NCBI RefSeq assembly: GCF_029227915.1
Contig: NC_079875.1
Location: 1,488,001-1,552,000, forward strand
DNA length: 64,000 nucleotides
Direction of reading: 5' to 3'
Source of the DNA: Hydractinia symbiolongicarpus
Lineage: Eukaryota; Cnidaria; Hydrozoa; Anthoathecata; Hydractiniidae
The stretch's first letter is position 1. Every line of letters begins with the position of its first letter. Below are positions 22,840-33,700 of the stretch, in pieces. The notes beneath the pieces are model-generated. The model searched no databases. It saw only the letters and a program-made list of their open reading frames with translations, and was not told the origin of the DNA. Both the position numbers and the translations under genes were made by a program.

Positions 22840-25677
22840 AAATGAGTTTACTCACACGGTACTTTCTTTGTATACATTCGACTATACGGGCCAAGCCCGG
22901 GATTTACGGGAAATCGCGGGTTTTTGTTTGCCGGCGATTAAACAACTTTCATTAAGCGTCTCATCAAAAATGAAAACGTTTCTGAAAACTACAAGTCTCA
23001 TGCGTTTTATTGGTGAAAATTAATTTAAAAAATCGTTCGGGAAATGAGTTTACTCCCTGGGTACTTTCTTTGTATACTTTTGACTATACGGGCCGAGTCC
23101 GGGATTTACGGGAAATCGCGGCTTTTCGTTTGCCGGCGATTAAACCTCTTTCATTCAGCGTCTCATCAAAAATGAAAACATTTTTGAAAACTACAAGTCT
23201 CATGCGTTTTAGTGGTGAAAAAATAAATTAAAAAATCGTTCTGGAAATGAGTTTACTCACAGGGTACTTTCTTTGTATACATTTGACTATACGGGCCAAG
23301 CCCGGGATTTACAGGAAATCGCGGGTTTTCGTTTGCCGGCGATTAAACCTCTTTCATTAAGCGTCTCATCAAAAATGAAAACATTTTTGAAAACTGCAAG
23401 TCTCGTGCGTTTTAGTGGTGAAAAGATAATTGAAAAAATCGTTTCGGAAATGAGTTTACTCACAGGGTACTTTCTTTGTATACATTCGACTATACGGGCC
23501 AAGCCCGGGTTTTACGGGAAATCTCGGGTTTTCGTTTGCCCGCGATTAAACCTCTTTCATTAAGCGTCTCATCAAAAATGAAAACATTTTTGAAAACAAC
23601 AAGTCTCATGCGTTTTAGTGGTGAAAAAATAAATTAAAAAATCGTTCTGGAAATGAGTTTACTCACAGGGTACTTTCTTTGTATACATTCGACTATACGG
23701 GCCAAGCCCGGGATTTACGGGAAATCGCGGGTTTACGTTTGCCGGCGATTAAACCTCTTTCATTAAGCGTCTCATCAAAAATGAAAACATTTTTGAAAAC
23801 TACAAGTCTCATGCGTTTTAGTGGTGAAAAAAAAATTTAAAAAATCGTTCGGGAAATGAGTTTACTCCCTGGGAACTTTCTTTGTATACATTCGACTATA
23901 CGGGCCAAGCCCAGGATTTACGGGAAATCGCGGGATTTCGTTTGCCGGTGATTAAACCTCTTTTATTAAGCGTCTCATCAAAAATGAAAACATTTCTGAA
24001 AACTACAAGTCTCATGCGTTTTATTGGTGAAAATTAATTTAAAAAATCGTTCGGGAAATGAGTTCACTCCCTGGGTACTTTCTTTGTATACTTTTGACTA
24101 TACGGGCCGAGTCCGGGATTTACGGGAAATCGCGGCTTTTCGTTTGCCGGCGCTTAAACCTCTTTCATTCAGCGTCTCATCAAAAATGAAAACATTTTTG
24201 AAAACTACAAGTCTCATGCGTTTTAGTGGTGAAAAAATAAATTAAAAAATCGTTCTGGAAATGAGTTTACTCACACGGTACTTTCTTTGTATACATTCGA
24301 CTATACGGGCCAAGCCCGGGATTTACGGGAAATCGCGGGTTTTTGTTTGCCGGCGATTAAACAACTTTCATTAAGCGTCTCATCAAAAATGAAAACGTTT
24401 CTGAAAACTACAAGTCTCATGCGTTTTATTGGTGAAAATTAATTTAAAAAATCGTTCGGGAAATGAGTTTACTCCCTGGGTACTTTCTTTGTATACTTTT
24501 GACTATACGGGCCGAGTCCGGGATTTACGGGAAATCGCGGCTTTTCGTTTGCCGGCGATTAAACCTCTTTCATTCAGCGTCTCATCAAAAATGAAAACAT
24601 TTTTGAAAACTACAAGTCTCATGCGTTTTAGTGGTGAAAAAATAAATTAAAAAATCGTTCTAGAAATGAGTTTACTCACAGGGTACTTTCTTTGTATACA
24701 TTTGACTATACGGGCCAAGCCCGGGATTTACAGGAAATCGCGGGTTTTCGTTTGCCGGCGATTAAACCTCTTTCATTAAGCGTCTCATCAAAAATGAAAA
24801 CATTTTTTAAAACTGCAAGTCTCGTGCGTTTTAGTGGTGAAAAGATAATTGAAAAAATCGTTTCGGAAATGAGTTTACTCACAGGGTACTTTCTTTGTAT
24901 ACATTCGACTATACGGGCCAAGCCCGGGTTTTACGGGAAATCTCGGGTTTTCGTTTGCCCGCGATTAATCCTCTTTCATTAAGCGTCTCATCAAAAATGA
25001 AAACATTTTTGAAAGCAACAAGTCTCATGCGTTTTAGTGGTGAAAAAATAAATTAAAAAATCGTTCTGGAAATGAGTTTACTCACAGGGTACTTTCTTTG
25101 TATACATTCGACTATACGGGCCAAGCCCGGGATTTACGGGAAATCGCGGGTTTACGTTTGCCGGCGATTAAACCTCTTTCATTAAGCGTCTCATCAAAAA
25201 TGAAAACATTTTTGAAAACTACAAGTCTCATGCGTTTTAGTGGTGAAAAAAAAATTTAAAAAATCGTTCGGGAAATGAGTTTACTCCCTGGGAACTTTCT
25301 TTGTATACATTCGACTATACGGGCCAAGCCCAGGATTTACGGGAAATCGCGGGATCTCGTTTGCCGGTGATTAAACCTCTTTTATTAAGCGTCTCATCAA
25401 AAATGAAAACATTTCTGAAAACTACAAGTCTCATGCGTTTTATTGGTGAAAATTAATTTAAAAAATCGTTCGGGAAATGAGTTCACTCCCTGGGTACTTT
25501 CTTTGTATACTTTTGACTATACGGGCCGAGTCCGGGATTTACGGGAAATCGCGGCTTTTCGTTTGCCGGCGATTAAACCTCTTTCATTCAGCGTCTCATC
25601 AAAAATGAAAACATTTTTGAAAACTACAAGTCTCATGCGTTTTAGTGGTGAAAAAATAAATTAAAAAATCGTTCTGG
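22840..25677 (+). repeat. 7-monomer HOR, two copies of 1419 bp
   Basis: Markers repeat at 1419 bp: CTCACACGGTAC, then TTTTTGTTTGCCGG (22921 and 24340), AAAACGTTTCTG, CGCGGCTTTTCG, CTGCAAGTCTCGTGCG, GTTTACGTTTGCC, CTGGGAACTTTC with CCCAGGATTT, and GAGTTCACTCCC (about 24060 and 25479). On the left the copies stop matching where the first has AATTGAAAATATCG; on the right the next monomer has CACAGGG instead of CACACGG. One unit combines three monomers of the 19-20.8 kb 4-mer with hybrid monomers of the 21-22.8 kb block. Confidence 0.85.
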
Positions 25678-26934
25678 AAATGAGTTTACTCACAGGGTAC
25701 TTTCTTTGTATACATTTGACTATACGGGCCAAGCCCGGGATTTACGGGAAATCGCGGGTTTTCGTTTGCCGGCGATTAAACCTCTTTCATTAAGCGTCTC
25801 ATCAAAAATGAAAACATTTTTAAAAACTGCAAGTCTCGTGCGTTTTAGTGGTGAAAAAATAAATTAAAAAATCGTTCTGGAAATGAGTTTACTCACAGGG
25901 TACTTTCTTTGTATACATTCGACTATACGGGCCAAGCCCGGGATTTACGGGAAATCGCGGGTTTACGTTTGCCGGCGATTAAACCTCTTTCATTAAGCGT
26001 CTCATCAAAAATGAAAACATTTTTGAAAACTACAAGTCTCATGCGTTTTAGTGGTGAAAAAAAAATTTAAAAAATCGTTCGGGAAATGAGTTTACTCCCT
26101 GGGAACTTTCTTTGTATACATTCGACTATACGGGCCAAGCCCGGGATTTACGGGAAATCGCGGGATTTCGTTTGCCGGTGATTAAACCTCTTTTATTAAG
26201 CGTCTAATCAAAAATGAAAACATTTTTGAAAACTGCAAGTCTCAAGCGTTTTAGTGGTGAAAAGATAATTGAAAAAATCGTTTCGGAAATGAGTTTACTC
26301 ACAGGGTTCTTTCTTTGTATACATTCAACTATACGGGCCAAGCCCGGGATTTACGGGAAATCGCGGGTTTTCGTTTGCCGGCGATTAAACAACTTTCATT
26401 AAGCGTCTCATCAAAAATGAAAACATTTCTGAAAACTACAAGTCTCATGCGTTTTAGCGGTGAAAAAATAATTGAAAAAATCGTTTCGGAAATGAGTTTA
26501 CTCACAGGGTACTTTCTTTGTATACATTCGACTATACGGGCCAAGCCCGGGATTTACGGGAAATCGCGGGTTTTCGTTTGCAGGCGATTAAACAACTTTC
26601 ATTAAGCGTCTCATCAAAAATGAAAACATTTCTGAAAACTACAAGTCTCATGCGTTTTATTGGTGAAAATTAATTTAAAAAATCGTTCGGGAAATGAGTT
26701 TACTCCCTAGGTACTTTCTTTGTATACTTTTGACTATACGGGCCGAGTCCGGGATTTACGGGAAGTCGCGGGTTTTCGTTTGCCGGCAAATAAACTTCTT
26801 TTATTCAGCGTCTCATCAAAAATGAAAACATTTTTGAAAACTACAAGTCTCATGCGTTTTAGTGGTGAAAAGATAATTGAAAAAATCGTTTCGGAAATAA
26901 GTTTACTCCCTTGGTACTTTCTTTGTATACTTTC
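25678..26934 (+). repeat. B and hybrid monomers, recombined copies of earlier units
   Basis: This stretch is rebuilt from monomers seen earlier. The GTTTACGTTTGCC monomer is followed by the CTGGGAACTTTC monomer (as at 19.7-19.9 kb), then the TCTAATCAAAAATG monomer, then AACAACTTTC monomers with TTTAGCGGTG, and then the fourth CCTAGG monomer at 26706 with the GGCAAATAAAC variant. The order matches 20.5-21.5 kb with small differences. Confidence 0.72.
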
Positions 26935-28964
26935 GACTATACGGGCCAAGCCCGGGATTTACGGGAAATCGCGGGTTTTTGTTTGCCGGCGATTAAACAA
27001 CTTTCATTAAGCGTCTCATCCAAAATGAAAACGTTTCTGAAAACTACAAGTCTCATGTGTTTTATTGGTGAAAATTAATTTAAAAAATCGTTCGGGAAAT
27101 GAGTTTACTCCCTGGGTACTTTCTTTGTATACTTTTGACTATACGGGCCGAGTCTGGGATTTACGGGAAGTCGCGGGTTTTCGTTTGCCGGCAATTAAAC
27201 TTCTTTTATTCAGCGTCTCATCAAAAATGAAAACATTTTTAAAAACTACAAGTCTCATGGGCTTTAGTGGTGAAATAATAATTTAAAAAATCGTTCGGGA
27301 AATGAGTTTACACCCCGGGTACTTTCTTTGTATACTTTTGACTATACAGGCCGAGTCCGGCATTTACGGGAAATCGCAGGTTTTCGTTTGCCGGCGATTA
27401 AACTTCTTTTATTCAGCGTCTCATCAAAAATGAAAAATTTTTTGAAAACTACAAGTCTCATGCGTTTTAGTGGTGAAAAAATAATTTAAAAAATCGTTTT
27501 GAAAATGAGTTTACTCACAGGGTACTTTCTTTGTATACATTCGACTATACGGGCCAAGCCCGGGATTTAACGGGATATCGCGGGTTTTCGTTTGCCGGCG
27601 ATTAAACCGCTTTCATTAAGCGTCTCATCAAAAATGAAAACATTTCTGAAAACTACAAGTCTCATGTGTTTTAGTGGTGAAAAAATAATTTAAATAATCG
27701 TTTGGGAAATGAGTTTACTCCCTGGGTACTTTCTTTTTATTCTTTTGACTATACGGGCCGAGTCGGGGATTTACGGGAAATCGCAGGTTTTCGTTTGCCG
27801 GCGATTAAACTTCTTTTATTCAGCGTCTCATCAAAAATGTACACATTTTTGAAAACTACAAGTCTCATGCGTTTTAGTGGTGAAGAAATAATTTAAAAAA
27901 CCGTTCGGGAAATGAGTTTACTCACAGGGTACTTTCTTTGTATACATTCGACTATACGGGCCAAGCCCGGGATTTACGGGAAATCGCGGGTTTTTGTTTG
28001 CCGGCGATTAAACAACTTTCATTAAGCGTCTCATCCAAAATGAAAACGTTTCTGAAAACTACAAGTCTCATGTGTTTTATTGGTGAAAATTAATTTAAAA
28101 AATCGTTCGGGAAATGAGTTTACTCCCTGGGTACTTTCTTTGTATACTTTTGACTATACGGGCCGAGTCTGGGATTTACGGGAAGTCGCGGGTTTTCGTT
28201 TGCCGGCAATTAAACTTCTTTTATTCAGCGTCTCATCAAAAATGAAAACATTTTTAAAAACTACAAGTCTCATGGGCTTTAGTGGTGAAATAATAATTTA
28301 AAAAATCGTTCGGGAAATGAGTTTACACCCCGGGTACTTTCTTTGTATACTTTTGACTATACAGGCCGAGTCCGGCATTTACGGGAAATCGCAGGTTTTC
28401 GTTTGCCGGCGATTAAACTTCTTTTATTCAGCGTCTCATCAAAAATGAAAAAATTTTTGAAAACTACAAGTCTCATGCGTTTTAGTGGTGAAAAAATAAT
28501 TTAAAAAATCGTTTTGAAAATGAGTTTACTCACAGGGTACTTTCTTTGTATACATTCGACTATACGGGCCAAGCCCGGGATTTAACGGGATATCGCGGGT
28601 TTTCGTTTGCCGGCGATTAAACCGCTTTCATTAAGCGTCTCATCAAAAATGAAAACATTTCTGAAAACTACAAGTCTCATGTGTTTTAGTGGTGAAAAAA
28701 TAATTTAAATAATCGTTTGGGAAATGAGTTTACTCCCTGGGTACTTTCTTTTTATTCTTTTGACTATACGGGCCGAGTCGGGGATTTACGGGAAATCGCA
28801 GGTTTTCGTTTGCCGGCGATTAAACTTCTTTTATTCAGCGTCTCATCAAAAATGTACACATTTTTGAAAACTACAAGTCTCATGCGTTTTAGTGGTGAAG
28901 AAATAATTTAAAAAACCGTTCGGGAAATGAGTTTACTCACAGGGTACTTTCTTTGTATACATTC
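26935..28964 (+). repeat. 5-monomer HOR, tandem pair of 1015 bp
   Basis: The two units, 26935-27949 and 27950-28964, are nearly identical. Shared rare changes are CATCCAAAATGAAAACG, TGTGTTTTATTGG, ACAGGCCGAGTCCGGC, a one-base insertion GATTTAACGGGATATCG (about 27566 and 28581), CTTTTTATTCTTTTGAC, and ATGTACACATTTTTG (about 27838 and 28853). One visible difference is GAAAAATTTTTTG versus GAAAAAATTTTTG (about 27434 and 28448). The private changes point to a very recent duplication. Confidence 0.92.
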
Positions 28965-30491
28965 GACTATACGGGCCAAGCCCGGGATTTACGGGAAATC
29001 GCGGGTTTTCGTTTGCCGGCGATTAAACCACTTTCATTAAGCGTCTCATCAAAAATGAAAACATTTCTGAAAACTACAAGTCTCATGCGTTTTAGTGGTG
29101 AAAAAATAATTTCTCATGGGCCTTAGTGGTAAAATAATAATTTAAAAAATCGTGTGGGAAATGAGTTTACTCCCTGGGAACTTTCTTTGTATACTTTTGA
29201 CTATACGGGCCGAGTCCGGGATTTGTGGGAAGTCGCAGGTTTTCGTTTGTAGGCGATTAAACTTCTTTTATTCAGCGTCTTATCAAAAATGAAAACATTT
29301 TTGAAAACTACAAGTCTCATGCGTTTTAGTGGGGAAAAAATAATTTAAAAAATCGTTCGAGAAATGAGTTTACACCCTGGGTACTTTCTTTGTATACTTT
29401 TGATTATACGGGCCGAGTCCGGGATTTACGGGAAATCGCAGGTTTTCGTTTGCCGGTGATTAAACCAATTTCATTAAGCGTCTCATCAAAAATAAAAAGA
29501 TTTCTGAAAACTACAAGTCTCATGCGTTTTAGTGGTGAATAAATGAATTAAAAAATCGTTCGGGAAATGAGTTTACTCCCTGGGTACTATCTTTGTATAC
29601 TTTTGACTATACGGGCCAAGCCCGGGATTTACGGGAAATCGCGGGTTTTCGTTTGCCGGAGATTAAACTTCTTTTATTCAGCGTCTCATCAGAAATGAAA
29701 ACATTTTTAAAAACTACAAGTCTTATGCGTTTTAGTGGTGAAAAAATAATTTAAAAAATCGTTCTGGAAATAAGTTTACTCGCAGGGCACTTTCTTTGTA
29801 TACATTCAACTATACGGTCAAGCCCGGAATTTACGGGAAATCGCAGGTTTTCGTTTGCCGGCGATTAAACCTCTTTCATTAAGCGTCTCATCAAAAATGA
29901 AAACATTTTTAAAAACTACAAGTCTCATGGGCTTTAGTGGTGAAATAATAATTTAAAAAATCGTTCGGGAAATGAGTTTACACCCTGGGTACTTTCTTTG
30001 TATACTTTTTACTATACGGGCCGAGTCCGGGATTTACGGGAAATCGCAGGTTTTCGTTTGCCGGCGATTAAACTTCTTTTATTCAGCGTCTCATCAAAAA
30101 TGTACACATTTTTGAAAACTACAAGTCTCATGCGTTTTAGTGGTGAAGAAATAATTTAAAAAACCGTTCGGGAAATGACTTTACTCACAGGGTACTTTCT
30201 TTGTATACATTCGACTATACGGGCCAAGCCCGGGATTTACGGGAAATCGCGGGTTTTCGTTTGCCGGCGATTAAACCGCTTTCATTAAGCGTCTCATCAA
30301 AAATGAAAACATTTCTGAAAACTACAAGTCTCATGCGTTTTAGTGGTGAAAAAATAATTTAAAAATTCGTTCGGGAAATGAGTTTACTCACTGGGTACTT
30401 TCCTTGCATACTTTTGACTATACGGGCCGAGTCCGGGATTTACGGGAAATCGCGGGTTTTCGTTTGCCTGCGATTAAACTTCTTTTATTCA
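28965..30491 (+). repeat. Mixed A, B and C monomers
   Basis: A mosaic with no complete HOR. It includes the 234 bp monomer, a GGGATTTGTGGGAAG / TTTGTAGGCG monomer, a GAATAAATGAATT monomer, the first subtype C monomer (CTGGAAATAAGTTTACTCGC, GCAGGGCAC, about 29764) and a TGTACAC monomer at 30101. This order recurs about 2354 bp further on (TGTACAC at 32455). The offset equals 12 monomers once the 31 bp gain and 112 bp loss that lie between are counted. Confidence 0.75.
29113..29143 (+). repeat. 31 bp internal duplication, first occurrence
   Basis: After AATAATTT the sequence restarts at CTCATGGGCC and runs through TAGTGGTAAAATAATAATTT before continuing, so monomer positions 63-93 are present twice and the monomer measures 234 bp. 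The two halves come from different variants: CATGCGTTTTAGTGGTGAAA first, then CATGGGCCTTAGTGGTAAAA. It therefore arose by an out-of-register exchange between two unlike monomers rather than by simple slippage. The overlap at the join is about one base. Confidence 0.93.
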
Positions 30492-31303
30492 GCGTCTCAT
30501 TAAAAATGAAACCATTTTTAAAAACTACAAGTCTCATGGGCTTTAGTGGTAAAATAATAATTTAAAAAATCGTTTGGGAAATGAGTTTACTCCCTGGGTA
30601 CTTTCTTTGTATACTTTTGACTATACGGGCCGAGTCCGGGATTTGTGGGAAGTCGCAGGTTTTCGTTTGTAGGCGATTAAACTTCTTTTATTCAGCGTCT
30701 CATCAAAAATGAAAACATTTTTGAAAACTACCAGTCTCATGCGTTTTAGTGGTGAAAAAATAATTTAAAAAATCGTTCGGGAAATGAGTTTACACCCTGG
30801 GTACTCTCTTTGTACACTTTTGACTATACGGGCCGAGTCCGGGATTTACGGGAAATCGCGGGTTTTCGTTTGCCGGAGATTAAACTTCTTTTATTCAGCG
30901 TCTCATTAAAAATGAAACCATTTTTAAAAACTACAAGTCTCATGGGCTTTAGTGGTAAAATAATAATTTAAAAAATCGTTTGGGAAATGAGTTTACTCCC
31001 TGGGTACTTTCTTTGTATACTTTTGACTATACGGGCCGAGTCCGGGATTTGTGGGAAGTCGCAGGTTTTCGTTTGTAGGCGATTAAACTTCTTTTATTCA
31101 GCGTCTCATCAAAAATGAAAACATTTTTGAAAACTACCAGTCTCATGCGTTTTAGTGGTGAAAAAATAATTTAAAAAATCGTTCGGGAAATGAGTTTACA
31201 CCCTGGGTACTCTCTTTGTACACTTTTGACTATACGGGCCGAGTCCGGGATTTACGGGAAATCGCGGGTTTTCGTTTGCCGGAGATTAAACTTCTTTTAT
31301 TCA
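30492..31303 (+). repeat. 2-monomer HOR, tandem pair of 406 bp
   Basis: Units 30492-30897 and 30898-31303 share GCGTCTCATTAAAAATG with GAAACCATTTTT, TTAGTGGTAAAATAATAATTT, GGGATTTGTGGGAAG, TTTGTAGGCG, AACTACCAGTCTC and CTCTCTTTGTACAC (the TGTACAC is a change from the usual TGTATAC). All these rare changes recur exactly 406 bp apart. Confidence 0.93.
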
Positions 31304-31375
31304 GCGTCTCATCAAAAATGAAAACATTTCTGAAAACTACAAGTCTCATGCGTTTTAGTGGTGAAAAAATAATTT

Positions 31376-31406
31376 CTCATGGGCCTTAGTGGTAAAATAA
31401 TAATTT
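31376..31406 (+). repeat. 31 bp internal duplication, second occurrence
   Basis: This has the same breakpoint, variant halves and 234 bp monomer length as the event at 29113, 2263 bp away. About 70 bp to the left and 60-90 bp to the right also match (including CGTGTGGGAAATG), but beyond that the flanks differ. The left neighbour here has CGGAGATTAAACTTC, against CGGCGATTAAACCAC at the first site. To the right GGGCCAAGCCC replaces GGGCCGAGTCC. Confidence 0.93.
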
Positions 31407-31740
31407 AAAAAATCGTGTGGGAAATGAGTTTACTCCCTGTGAACTTTCTTTGTATACTTTTGACTATACGGGCCAAGCCCGGGATTTACGGGAAATCGCG
31501 GGTTTTCGTTTGCCGGCGATTAAACCTCTTTCATTAAGCGTCTCATCAAAAATGAAAACATTTTTGAAAACTACAAGTCTCATGCGTTTTAGTGGTGAAA
31601 AAAAAATTTAAAAAATCGTTCGGGAAATGAGTTTACTCCCTGGGTACTTTCTTTGTATACATTCGACTATACGGGCCAAGCCCGGGATTTACGGGAAATC
31701 GCGGGATTTCGTTTGCCGCCGAATAAACCTCTTTTATTAA

Positions 31741-31831
31741 GCGTCTCATCAAAAATGAAAACATTTTTGAAAACTACAAGTCTCATGCGTCGCAGAATTT
31801 CGTTTGCCGGTGATTAAACCACTTTCATTAA
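31741..31831 (+). repeat. Truncated 91 bp monomer (112 bp deletion)
   Basis: The spacing between successive GCGTCTCATC landmarks is 91 bp here instead of 203. The sequence runs CAAGTCTCATGCGT and jumps to CGCAGAATTTCG at about 31790, removing monomer positions 72-183. The right half (GCCGGTGATTAAACCAC) resembles the monomer at about 29455. The join shows about one base of overlap. This is the only grossly shortened monomer I found in the window. Confidence 0.92.
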
Positions 31832-32117
31832 GCGTCTCATCAAAAATAAAAAGATTTCTGAAAACTACAAGTCTCATGCGTTTTAGTGGTGAATAAATGA
31901 ATTAAAAAATCGTTCGGGAAATGAGTTTACTCCCTGGGTACTATCTTTGTATACTTTTGACTATACGGGCCAAGCCCGGGATTTACGGGAAATCGCGGGT
32001 TTTCGTTTGCCGGAGATTAAACTTCTTTTATTCAGCGTCTCATCAGAAATGAAAACATTTTTGAAAACTACAAGTCTTATGCGTTTTAGTGGTGAAAAAA
32101 TAATTTAAAAAATCGTT

Positions 32118-33700
32118 CTGGAAATAAGTTTACTCGCAGGGCACTTTCTTTGTATACATTCGACTATACGGTCAAGCCCGGGATTTACGGGAAATCGCGG
32201 GTTTTCGTTTGCCGGCGATTAAACCTCTTTCATTAAGCGTCTCATCAAAAATGAAAACATTTTTAAAAACTACAAGTCTCATGGGCTTTAGTGGTGAAAT
32301 AATAATTTAAAAAATCGTTCGGGAAATGAGTTTACACCCTGGGTACTTTCTTTGTATACTTTTTACTATACGGGCCGAGTCCGGGATTTACGGGAAATCG
32401 CAGGTTTTCGTTTGCCGGCGATTAAACTTCTTTTATTCAGCGTCTCATCAAAAATGTACACATTTTTGAAAACTACAAGTCTCATGCGTTTTAGTGGTGA
32501 AGAAATAATTTAAAAAACCGTTCGGGAAATGAGTTTACTCACAGGGTACTTTCTTTGTATACATTCGACTATACGAGCCAAGCCCGGGATTTACGGGAAA
32601 TCGCGAGTTTTCGTTTGCCGGCGATTAAACCGCTTTCATTAAGCGTCTCATCAAAAATGAAAACATTTCTGAAAACTACCAGTCTCATGCGTTTTAGTGG
32701 TGAAAAAATAATTTAAAAATTCGTTCGGGAAATGAGTTTACTCACTGGGTACTTTCCTTGCATACTTTTGACTATACGGGCCGAGTCCGGGATTTACGGG
32801 AAATCGCGGGTTTTCGTTTGCCGGCCATTAAACTTCTTTTATTCAGCGTCTCATTAAAAATGAAACCATTTTTAAAAACTACAAGTCTCATGGGCTTTAG
32901 TGGTGAAAAAATAATTTAAAAAATCGTTCTGGAAATAAGTTTACTCGCAGGGCACTTTCTTTGTATACATTCGACTATACGGTCAAGCCCGGGATTTACG
33001 GGAAATCGCGGGTTTTCGTTTGCCGGCGATTAAACCTCTTTCATTAAGCGTCTCATCAAAAATGAAAACATTTTTGAAAACTACAAGTCTCATGGGCTTT
33101 AGTGGTGAAATAATAATTTAAAAAATCGTTCGGGAAATGAGTTTACACCCTGGGTACTTTCTTTGTATACTTTTTACTATACGGGCCGAGTCCGGGATTT
33201 ACGGGAAATCGCAGGTTTTCGTTTGCCGGCGATTAAACTTCTTTTATTCAGCGTCTCATCAAAAATGTACACATTTTTGAAAACTACAAGTCTCATGCGT
33301 TTTAGTGGTGAAGAAATAATTTAAAAAACCGTTCGGGAAATGAGTTTACTCACAGGGTACTTTCTTTGTATACATTCGACTATACGGGCCAAGCCCGGGA
33401 TTTACGGGAAATCGCGAGTTTTCGTTTGCCGGCGATTAAACCGCTTTCATTAAGCGTCTCATCAAAAATGAAAACATTTCTGAAAACTACAAGTCTCATG
33501 CGTTTTAGTGGTGAAAAAATAATTTAAAAATTCGTTCGGGAAATGAGTTTACTCACTGGGTACTTTCCTTGCATACTTTTGACTATACGGGCCGAGTCCG
33601 GGATTTACGGGAAATCGCGGGTTTTCGTTTGCCGGCGATTAAACTTCTTTTATTCAGCGTATCATTAAAAATGAAACCATTTTTAAAAACTACAAGTCTC
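32118..33700 (+). repeat. 4-monomer HOR, tandem pair with subtype C monomer
   Basis: Units start at the subtype C monomer (CTGGAAATAAG at 32118 and 32929, 811 bp apart). Both then share CGGTCAAGCCC with a one-base loss, CATGGG with TTTTTACTAT, the TGTACAC monomer (32455 and 33266) with AAAAACCGTTCGGG, TCGCGAGTTTTCG with AACCGCTTTC, and CCTTGCATAC. The second unit diverges near 33.66 kb, where the GCGTATCATT variant that marks the next block begins. Confidence 0.85.
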
